From NCBI GenBank assembly GCA_002419215.1, contig DIFQ01000146.1, positions 1 to 53,007 on the forward strand: a stretch of DNA of 53,007 nt, given 5' to 3'. Position 1 is the stretch's first letter. The number at the start of each line of letters is the position of its first letter. The stretch comes from Syntrophaceae bacterium UBA5744 (GTDB lineage Bacteria > Desulfobacterota > Syntrophia > Syntrophales > UBA2192). Positions 1-5,475 of this stretch are shown one piece after another. Below the pieces are notes generated by a model. It did no database searches, was not told the origin of the DNA, and was given only the letters and a program-made list of their open reading frames with translations. The position numbers and the translations under genes were made by a program.

Positions 1-907
1 TCCAGTGCATGAGCATCTGCCGGTTTGCCCAGGCGTAGTTGGCCGCGCAGGCCATGGCCGAGAGGTACTGCCGACCCTCGGGCGACTGGATGTAGGCGCA
101 GGCAAGCTGCCGGTCGGGGAGGTTGAGGCCCAGTTTGTCGACATGTTTCACCAGCTTCGCCAGGTAGTCGTCGCAGACCTGGTGCCCAAGCCCCCGGGAG
201 CCGCTGTGGACCATGACGGCCACCTGGCCCACCTCGATCCCCAGCGCCGAGGCCACGTTCCTGTCGAAGATCTCCTCGACGACTTCCACCTCGAGGAAAT
301 GGTTGCCCGACCCCAGGGTTCCCACCTGGTCTTTCCCGCGCTCGAGGGCCCTTTCGCTCACCGCTTCAGGGTCGGCCCCGGGCAGGCAGCCCCCGTCTTC
401 CATGGACTCGAGGTCTGCCTCGGAACCGTAGCCGTTTTTCACGGCCCAGCGGGCGCCTTCGACAAGGACACGCTTTTCGTCGCTGCGGGCAAGTTTCAGT
501 GACCCCCGGGATCCGACACCCGAAGGCACATGCTGGAAAAGGGCATTGACGATTTTCGCAATCTGCGGGCGCACCTCTTCCCTGCGGAGGTTTGTCATCA
601 TGAGGCGGCAGCCGCAGTTGATGTCGTAGCCCACGCCGCCCGGCGAGATGATTCCGCCGTCGACGTCGAACGCGGCAACCCCCCCTATCGGGAAACCGTA
701 ACCCCAGTGCATGTCCGGCATGGCAAGCGAGTGTTTCACGATCCCCGGCAACTGGGCCACGTTGGCAACCTGCTTCGGGCTTTCGTCCTTGCCCATGGCT
801 TTCATAAGCTTGTCGCTCGAGTAGATGATCCCCGGGACACGCATGGCGCCTTCCCGCGGCACCTCCCACCGGTATTCGTCGAGCCGCCGCAGCCTGATGT
901 CAGACAT
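1..907 (-). CDS. rtcB: RNA-splicing ligase RtcB (3' end cut by window edge)
   Basis: RtcB joins RNA 2',3'-cyclic phosphate or 3'-phosphate ends to 5'-OH ends using GTP and manganese, in tRNA or RNA repair. The first 302 codons are visible and open to the window edge; the usual length is about 480. Family motifs are present: DMHWGYGFPIGG, GGVGYDINCGCR (metal and guanylate pocket), LGSGNHFLEV and HSGSRGLGHQ. The visible part ends at WANRQMLMHW, also conserved. The ATG at 907 overlaps the archease stop by 8 bases, so the two are translationally coupled and share the promoter upstream of archease. The active-site histidine that forms the GMP adduct lies beyond the edge and cannot be checked. Identification is very secure; completeness is unknown. 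Confidence 0.96.
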   Translation of the reverse strand, partial: MSDIRLRRLDEYRWEVPREGAMRVPGIIYSSDKLMKAMGKDESPKQVANVAQLPGIVKHSLAMPDMHWGYGFPIGGVAAFDVDGGIISPGGVGYDINCGCRLMMTNLRREEVRPQIAKIVNALFQHVPSGVGSRGSLKLARSDEKRVLVEGARWAVKNGYGSEADLESMEDGGCLPGADPEAVSERALERGKDQVGTLGSGNHFLEVEVVEEIFDRNVASALGIEVGQVAVMVHSGSRGLGHQVCDDYLAKLVKHVDKLGLNLPDRQLACAYIQSPEGRQYLSAMACAANYAWANRQMLMHW

Positions 908-1316
908 CGAAGATCACCCTTGCCGTCCAGCCGTCAGGGGTCTTGCGGATTTCCGCCTGATGGTAGGTAACAGCTTTGATTTCCTTGCATATTTCGTGCT
1001 TCTGCCCGTCGAATGGCTCGCCCAGGGCCTCTGCCTCGAGGACCCTTTCGTCGACCCTTGTGACGCTCAGTCCCTTCAGGAGCCAGCGCTCCCCGTTATA
1101 AAGGTAGAGAACCTCACGGAGAAAGTTGATGAGAAGATCTTCCCGGCTTACCCCTTCCACCACGATCCGGCGTGTCTCGCGCGCCTCGACGCGTCCGAGG
1201 TCGGTGATGATATCGAAGACGGCAAAGGCGGCATTGGCAAACAGGTCTTCTTCGTTTGCGCCCCTGATTACAAGCCCCAGGTCTGCCGTGTGATCGAAGG
1301 GTTGATAAGGCTTCAT
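900..1316 (-). CDS. Archease, RtcB cofactor
   Basis: Archease is a small protein (138 aa here, typical length) that stimulates guanylylation and turnover of RtcB. It opens with the family signature PFDHTADLGL, contains ANEEDLFANAAFAVFDII, and ends with the conserved strand TARVIFDV. Acidic residues near the N-terminus (D8, D12) and the C-terminal D137 fit the family metal site. It is first in a two-gene operon with rtcB, which begins inside its last codons. No ribosome binding site can precede its ATG if the promoter at 1323-1352 is used, because the start codon then coincides with the expected transcription start. Confidence 0.95.
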   Translation of the reverse strand: MKPYQPFDHTADLGLVIRGANEEDLFANAAFAVFDIITDLGRVEARETRRIVVEGVSREDLLINFLREVLYLYNGERWLLKGLSVTRVDERVLEAEALGEPFDGQKHEICKEIKAVTYHQAEIRKTPDGWTARVIFDV

Positions 1317-1322
1317 AAAATC

Positions 1323-1352
1323 ATTCTAGAGACACCGGCACGCCTCTGTCAA
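1323..1352 (-). promoter_or_regulatory. Sigma-70 type promoter for archease-rtcB, probably giving a leaderless mRNA
   Basis: On the minus strand a perfect TTGACA (1352-1347) is followed after 18 bases by TAGAAT (1328-1323). Only six bases (GATTTT) separate the -10 element from the archease ATG at 1316, so transcription should start at or next to the A of the start codon. The elements are seen directly; the leaderless reading is inference from normal -10 to +1 spacing. Confidence 0.65.
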
Positions 1353-1424
1353 CGCCGGATGACGAGCCTTGACCTCTCTTTCGTAATTCCCTGCTTTCGT
1401 CGTCAATTTTGTCAGGCCGGCCAT
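1326..1424 (-). CDS. Possible 32-codon small ORF upstream of archease
   Basis: An ATG at 1424 preceded by CGGAGG at 1433-1428 (spacing only about 3 bases) opens a 32-codon frame that stops with TAG at 1328-1326. The predicted peptide is basic and ends in CRCL. It overlaps the -35/-10 region of the archease promoter, so it would be read from a different, upstream transcript. I do not recognise the peptide, and its reality is doubtful; it is listed because the ribosome binding site is good. Confidence 0.2.
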   Translation of the reverse strand: MAGLTKLTTKAGNYEREVKARHPALTEACRCL

Positions 1425-1583
1425 ATTCCTCCGTTTTTTTGAGGCTCCCCGAAGATTTTCCGGTTTACTACCTTTTTTGTTTCGACATTTATTGCCGTTT
1501 TCGCAGTATCCCCCAAGGCCCGCATAAAGGGCAATTCTGCAAATAACTTAAATATTTCAGATTGTTAGATTTGTTTTGCCTCG

Positions 1584-1600
1584 TCGGCACGGAAGGTGCA
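1584..1600 (+). promoter_or_regulatory. Sigma-54 type promoter (-24/-12) of a small RNA
   Basis: The sequence TCGGCACGGAAGGTGCA matches the sigma-54 consensus: GG at 1586-1587 and GC at 1598-1599 with exactly 10 bases between, including the CAC after the -24 GG. Expected transcription start is near 1610. No long coding frame follows; instead a structured 160-nt segment ends at a strong terminator. Confidence 0.6.
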
Positions 1601-1609
1601 ATATGCATA

Positions 1610-1768
1610 GTCAACTCGTTCGACAGCACGAGTGAAACAGGAAACCGATAAGAGCGAAAAGAAGTAAACAAAGAACAAACGATCTCCTCCAGGGAGGCGA
1701 CCCGGTAAAGGGTCGTCTCCCTCCCCCCCTCTGAAAAGAACCCCGTCGAAAAACGGGGTCTTTTTTTT
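1610..1768 (+). ncRNA. Candidate sigma-54 dependent small RNA
   Basis: Between the -24/-12 promoter and the terminator at 1740-1768 lie about 160 bases with no credible coding frame. Three hairpins are visible. The first is 1614-1619 with 1628-1633 (ACTCGT/ACGAGT). The second is a 12-bp stem 1692-1703 with 1710-1721 containing one G-U pair and a GGTAAA loop. The third is the terminator. Between the first two hairpins the strand is purine- and A-rich and looks unpaired. C-rich segments (CTCCTCC at 1684-1690, a CCTCCCCCCC run at 1720-1729) could pair with Shine-Dalgarno sequences. The only open frames are about 10 codons and lack ribosome binding sites. Boundaries are inferred from promoter and terminator. 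It matches no RNA family I know. Confidence 0.5.
1740..1768 (+). terminator. Intrinsic terminator of the small RNA
   Basis: A perfect 7-bp stem ACCCCGT/ACGGGGT (1740-1746, 1753-1759) with a CGAAAA loop is followed by C and eight T residues. Read on the other strand the hairpin is followed by TTCTTTTC, so it may also end the transcript of the small gene at 1789-1971. Confidence 0.85.
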
Positions 1769-1788
1769 GCAGAGCAAGGTCGGGGTCA

Positions 1789-1971
1789 TCAAATGTTCGT
1801 GACCTTCATGCGATCCAGGATGTTCCGGATTACGCCCTCCTTGTGCTTGAGGGTCCGGCGGAATTCCCGGTCATCGGTGTTGGCGATCTCGACGCGAAGG
1901 TCGTGGTAATATCGCTCGATAAAGGAAAGAAGCTCCTTCTCCTCTTCAGACGTCAGTTCCAGATTTCCCAT
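1789..1971 (-). CDS. Small conserved hypothetical protein (60 aa)
   Basis: A 60-residue acidic, helical protein without membrane segments. The ATG at 1971 is preceded by a strong AAAGGAGG ribosome binding site. The core (ELTSEEEKELLSFIE, then LRVEIANTDDREFRRTLKHK) resembles a widespread family of about 60-residue proteins of unknown function in deltaproteobacteria-like genomes; that resemblance is from memory. Two amphipathic helices probably form a hairpin. It precedes the bidirectional terminator at 1740-1768 and follows the DUF3303-like gene with a 34-base gap, so the two are likely cotranscribed. No function can be stated. Confidence 0.75.
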   Translation of the reverse strand: MGNLELTSEEEKELLSFIERYYHDLRVEIANTDDREFRRTLKHKEGVIRNILDRMKVTNI

Positions 1972-2005
1972 AGCCCGTACCTCCTTTCTCGGCGGACTTG
2001 TCGCC

Positions 2006-2272
2006 TCAGGCCCCCTGTTTCTTTACCAGTTCCTTGGTCGCTCCGAGGGGCCAGACGGGGAAGATCTCGAACATCAGGAGATTGATCCAGGCTGCACGGC
2101 AGGCGATGAGCCCCACTGCATCGCAGTCGACCACGTAAATGGTCCGGCAGCCCTGGAGATCAAAGTATTCCGAGATCACCCGAACCTCCTTCGGCCACTC
2201 CCAGTTTGCCCGTTTGGTTCTGACCTCCCGTTCGTCCTGCGGATCCCAGGTGCAAATCATCATGAACAGCAT
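2006..2272 (-). CDS. DUF3303-like small protein
   Basis: An 88-residue protein whose opening MLFMMICTWDP and closing FEIFPVWPL fit the DUF3303 type of dimeric alpha-beta (ferredoxin-like) domain, a family of unknown role. A central stretch GCRTIYVVDCDAVGLIACRA corresponds to the strand-helix that usually reads roughly as xxxFxLxExDDPxLLxxW in that family. The start codon follows GGGAGGTGG at a normal distance. It is probably cotranscribed with the 60-aa gene downstream. The family call is moderate because the protein is short and cysteine-rich compared with the relatives I remember. Confidence 0.65.
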   Translation of the reverse strand: MLFMMICTWDPQDEREVRTKRANWEWPKEVRVISEYFDLQGCRTIYVVDCDAVGLIACRAAWINLLMFEIFPVWPLGATKELVKKQGA

Positions 2273-2535
2273 ATGACCACCTCCCGTTTTGACTTCTCCC
2301 CGGCCCGGGAAAAAAGGGATGGCTTCTGAAATAAGCCCTGCACCCGATGACGGGGAACCGTTTGCTGGTGAGTTGACCTTTTGCGACGATGGCTTGAACG
2401 AAAGTTCCGGGATTAAAACACGGGTTGCGAAAGTGAGTTTGGAATGGGAACTGCGTTGATTCGATGTAATTAATTTTTACCGCCGGCAACTCGGCAAGTC
2501 AACGAAAATCCGCCCTCTGGAGACATACACCCTAG

Positions 2536-2720
2536 TCTCCCTCTCCCTATGAAAACCCAGTTCCTTGATTTCCCTCTCCCCTACGAGGGAGAGGGCCAGG
2601 GTGAGGGGGAATGATACCTTTCCATCCCGGGAGAGCCCTTCGACATGCTCAGGGCCGTGGGCTTGTCGAACGGGACGGAGGTGAGGGTGAATGCTTCCCT
2701 TCCATTTATGAGGGTCGGGG
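2536..2720. repeat. Intergenic palindromic repeat cluster
   Basis: The 500-base gap 2273-2773 has no credible gene. It contains CCCTCTCCC / GGGAGAGGG inverted repeats (2573-2597), a GGGTGAGGGGGA tail, and a second motif GCCCTTCGAC...TTGTCGAA (2636-2671) of the common 'cttcgacaagctcag' type. Related copies appear at 41677-41723 and 49548-49632. These are dispersed intergenic repeats, not genes. Confidence 0.6.
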
Positions 2721-2773
2721 TGAGAGTGGATGTTTCTTTTGTCTTATTCAGTATGGACGCGGCGTGAAGAAAA

Positions 2774-3247
2774 TCAATCCTTGAAAATCTCATTGAGGCG
2801 GTTCTGATTGAACCCCACGATCACCTCGCCTCCCACGACGATCACGGGAACGCCTGTCTGGCCGGAGAGGCGCACCATCTCCTCGGCTCCGCTGCGATCG
2901 CTCGTCACGTCGACCTCCCTGTACCGGATTTTCTTGTCACGCAGCCAGGCCTTCGCCTTGTGGCACCAGGGGCAGGTCGGTGTCGTGTAGATGGTGACCT
3001 CTGCGGGGCGGACGCGGAATTCCTTCTTTTCACCGGCAGGAGCTGCGGCCGGTCCCTTGTTTTCCGCTTCCCCGACGACGGCCTCGGCAACCTTCATCTT
3101 TCCTTCGGGAGGATTCTCGGAGACGTGAACGACGCCCTGATCGTCGACCCATCGGTAAAGGGTTGCGGCATCGGAAGGGGTTACGGTCATCGCAACACAC
3201 AAGGCGGCCGCGACGATGAGGGCTATTGAGAAAAGGGATTTTCGCAT
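2774..3247 (-). CDS. Exported DUF4124/glutaredoxin-domain protein
   Basis: The 157-residue product begins with a signal peptide (MRKSLFSIALIVAAALC, likely cut after SDA near residue 27). A short DUF4124-type segment follows (LYRWVDDQGVVHVSENPP), then an Ala/Lys linker, then a glutaredoxin-like domain from about residue 83 with the redox motif CPWC, the cis-proline TGVPVIVVGG and the end NQNRLNEIF. It should act in the periplasm as a thiol-disulfide or mixed-disulfide protein; its partner is unknown. AAGGAG lies 8 bases before the ATG. It is divergent from the S1-domain gene and has no close operon partner. Confidence 0.85.
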   Translation of the reverse strand: MRKSLFSIALIVAAALCVAMTVTPSDAATLYRWVDDQGVVHVSENPPEGKMKVAEAVVGEAENKGPAAAPAGEKKEFRVRPAEVTIYTTPTCPWCHKAKAWLRDKKIRYREVDVTSDRSGAEEMVRLSGQTGVPVIVVGGEVIVGFNQNRLNEIFKD

Positions 3248-3397
3248 TCGGGTGACTCCTTCGTCATGTCTGCAGCGACAGGGCTGGCGCCTGCCGGAAG
3301 CTGTTTCCTAATCCTATCGGCTGAGTCTATGGATATCCTTAATCAGACCCCCGTTCAAGCTTATTTTTGCATGGCTGCCGGGACCTGAAGTGAGGAT

Positions 3398-3426
3398 TTG
3401 ACAAATGGGCCAAGTCAGACTATTAG
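3398..3426 (+). promoter_or_regulatory. Sigma-70 type promoter for the S1-domain gene
   Basis: TTGACA (3398-3403), a 17-base spacer and TATTAG (3421-3426) lie about 75 bases before the start codon at 3501. The -35 is perfect, the -10 matches four of six positions. Confidence 0.55.
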
Positions 3427-3500
3427 TAGTCCCCTGCACTGCCGCCTGCCCCCATGGCCATGGCGAAGGCAACCAAAAATAATTTCGGACGGAAAATCAC

Positions 3501-4661
3501 ATGGAAGAAGAAAAAAGTTTCGCTGAACTCCTGGAAGCGGCCGATCAGAAGCCTGTCCGGCTCAAACCCGGGGAAAGCGTTGAAGCCGTGATCGCCAAGA
3601 TCTCGGCGGATTGGGTATTCATCGACCTCGGAGGAAAAACGGAAGGGATCGTCGAGAAAAACGAGTTCCTCGACAAGGAAGGGCAGCTGACCATAAAGGA
3701 AGGGGATACCGTCAAGGCCTATTTCCTCTCATCTCGGCATGGCGAGCGGATCTTCACGACCAGGGTCTCCGGGGACGCGGCCCGCCAGTATCTCGAAGAG
3801 GCCTGGCAGAACAGCATCCCCGTGGAAGGCATCGTGGAAAAGGAAATCAAGGGGGGGCTCGAGGTCCGGATCGCAGGGACCTACCGGGCATTCTGCCCCT
3901 TCTCACAGGCGGGCCTTGGCCGGGGAGGGACGGCAGCGACCATCCTGGGACAGCGGCTTCCCTTCATCGTCATCGAGTACGGCGAGCGGGGCCGGAAGCT
4001 CATTGTCTCGCGGCGCAGGATCCTCGAAGAGGAAGAGCGCAAGAGAAAGGAAGCCATCAAGGAGACTCTCCAGAAAGGCATGCGGGTGACGGGCACCGTC
4101 AAGTCCGTCCGCGATTTCGGCGCCTTCGTCGATATCGGCGGAATCGAGGCGCTGCTTCCCATCTCGGAGGTCAGCTGGGGGCGGGTGGAAGACCTCCGCG
4201 AGCGATTCGCCCCGGGCCAGACCGTCGAGGCGGTCATCCTCAACCTCGACTGGGTCAAAGACCGCATCACCTTGAGCGTGAAGGAAACGCTTCCGGACCC
4301 CTGGGAAAATGTGGAAACGAGATATCCCGAGGGCTCCCGCCACCAGGGGACCGTCGCGCGACTGGCCGATTTCGGGGCCTTTATCACCCTGGAGGCCGGT
4401 ATCGACGGCCTCATCCCCATCTCGAGGCTGTCGAAGGGCAAGAAGATCCGCCACCCGCGGGAGGTCATCACTCAGGGCGACACGATCGAGGTCGTGGTGG
4501 AATCGGCGGACCGGGAGAAGCGTCGCCTGTCTCTCTCTCCGGTGGCGCCCGAGGAGGAGCGGGAGGACTCTTACAGTCCCTATCTCCAGAAGGGCGCCCG
4601 AGGATTCGGCTCCCTGGGGGACATGATGAACAAGAAATCCCCGAAGGACAAGAAGTCCTGA
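3501..4661 (+). CDS. Four-domain S1 RNA-binding protein (RpsA-like)
   Basis: The 386-residue protein consists almost entirely of four S1 (OB-fold) RNA-binding domains: about residues 22-90 (VFIDLGGKTEGIVEKNEF), 105-175 (divergent), 188-258 (DFGAFVDIGGIEALLPISE) and 275-345 (DFGAFITLEAGIDGLIPIS). It is shorter than six-domain ribosomal protein S1 and ends in a charged Lys-rich tail. Such proteins bind mRNA on or near the ribosome or assist RNA turnover; whether this one replaces or supplements RpsA cannot be told. The start is ATG at 3501, with weak upstream purines. It is followed 38 bases later by the YbjQ-like gene, probably in the same transcript. Confidence 0.88.
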   Translation: MEEEKSFAELLEAADQKPVRLKPGESVEAVIAKISADWVFIDLGGKTEGIVEKNEFLDKEGQLTIKEGDTVKAYFLSSRHGERIFTTRVSGDAARQYLEEAWQNSIPVEGIVEKEIKGGLEVRIAGTYRAFCPFSQAGLGRGGTAATILGQRLPFIVIEYGERGRKLIVSRRRILEEEERKRKEAIKETLQKGMRVTGTVKSVRDFGAFVDIGGIEALLPISEVSWGRVEDLRERFAPGQTVEAVILNLDWVKDRITLSVKETLPDPWENVETRYPEGSRHQGTVARLADFGAFITLEAGIDGLIPISRLSKGKKIRHPREVITQGDTIEVVVESADREKRRLSLSPVAPEEEREDSYSPYLQKGARGFGSLGDMMNKKSPKDKKS

Positions 4662-4699
4662 TCGGGAAACGGATACCCGGCCAAAGGGGGATCTGGACC

Positions 4700-5122
4700 G
4701 TGAACCTGGATACGATCCTCGGGCATCTCGGTGCGGTGATTCTCATCACGGTCTTCGTCGGGCTCGTTTACGCCCTCGCCCTGCGCGAGAGCCGGAAAGT
4801 CAGGGCGCGCAAGGCGTTCCTGGAAGCCCTCGACGAGGAAATCGGGGCTCTGCGGCAGAAGATCGCCATCGCCACGACGCCGGAGGTCCCCGGAAAACAA
4901 GTGGCAAAGGAGCTGGGCACCGTGACTGCAGAAGGGGCAGCGGGTGCGGGCTTTCAGCGCGTAGCAGAGAAAAGGGCCCTCCTGGGCCTCATGCAAAGGG
5001 CCCTGTCGCTCGGGGCCGATGCCGTCGTTAACGTCCGCCACGAAGGGCTCGCCCCGGGCAAGGCCCCGTTGAAAATCGGCAAGGTGACCCTGGTCGGCAC
5101 GGCCGTCAAGCTGGCCGAATGA
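4700..5122 (+). CDS. Membrane-anchored YbjQ-like protein
   Basis: Read from GTG at 4700, with AAAGGGGG ending 9 bases upstream, the product is 140 residues. It has one N-terminal transmembrane helix (about residues 8-26, LGAVILITVFVGLVYALAL), a charged coiled-coil-like stretch, and a C-terminal domain with SLGADAVVNVRHE and a final VGTAVKL. These are hallmarks of the YbjQ/UPF0145 fold, small pentameric domains of uncertain function. The open frame extends further upstream inside the S1 gene, but that part is a shadow of the S1 coding frame. The helix places the YbjQ domain in the cytoplasm tethered to the inner membrane (inference). It ends 39 bases before a sigma-54 type promoter. Confidence 0.7.
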   Translation: MNLDTILGHLGAVILITVFVGLVYALALRESRKVRARKAFLEALDEEIGALRQKIAIATTPEVPGKQVAKELGTVTAEGAAGAGFQRVAEKRALLGLMQRALSLGADAVVNVRHEGLAPGKAPLKIGKVTLVGTAVKLAE

Positions 5123-5160
5123 GGGGCGGTTGCTTCCATCCTTGCGAAAACAGGCGTTTT

Positions 5161-5178
5161 TTGGTACACTTCGTGCAA
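5161..5178 (+). promoter_or_regulatory. Sigma-54 type promoter for the AAA+/PilB fusion gene
   Basis: TTGGTACACTTCGTGCAA matches the -24/-12 consensus, with GG at 5163-5164 and GC at 5175-5176 separated by exactly 10 bases. Transcription would start near 5187, leaving a leader of about 290 bases before the ATG at 5476. Confidence 0.55.
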
Positions 5179-5475
5179 TAATTCTCGCCATGATTGACAG
5201 GCTCGTTTCTCGGGCGCGACGCCGGCGTTCCTCATCACCTCTTTTTCGTGCGACTTCCGTTCGGTAAACCCCGCGACATCATCGAGGGAAAGCGAGTCCG
5301 ATAAACGGAAAAAGCCATACTATTCTCGTAGTTTAAAATCATACCGGCGTCGTATTGCAAAACGGGACGGGTCTGTTAAAGTTTTCGACGCTTCTATTCG
5401 ATGCTTAAAGAGGATTTTTCGCGGCCACGGCGCAAATGTTCCTGAAAAACAGGAAGTACCCAAGGTGAGAATGCC
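5179..5475 (+). other. Long untranslated leader of the fusion gene
   Basis: No gene is visible in this AT-richer stretch. It holds TAAAGTTTTC at 5377-5386 followed by a CGAT core at 5399-5402, a weak sigma-28 like arrangement with one base too many in the spacer. The same decamer begins the better sigma-28 type promoter at 9059. CAAGGTGAGA precedes the ATG. No known riboswitch was recognised. Confidence 0.4.

Noticed and set aside
728..740. Second parS site (TGTTTCACG) in rtcB
   Set aside because: Only the left half-site is present; the right half has no match.
1603..1657. Short peptide genes within the small RNA (10-11 codons)
   Set aside because: No ribosome binding site precedes the ATG or GTG, and the first ATG lies before the predicted transcription start.
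5377..5404. Second sigma-28 type promoter (TAAAGTTTTC ... CGAT) in the fusion gene leader
   Set aside because: The -10 matches only the CGAT core and the spacer is one base too long; kept as a note in the leader entry, not as a promoter.
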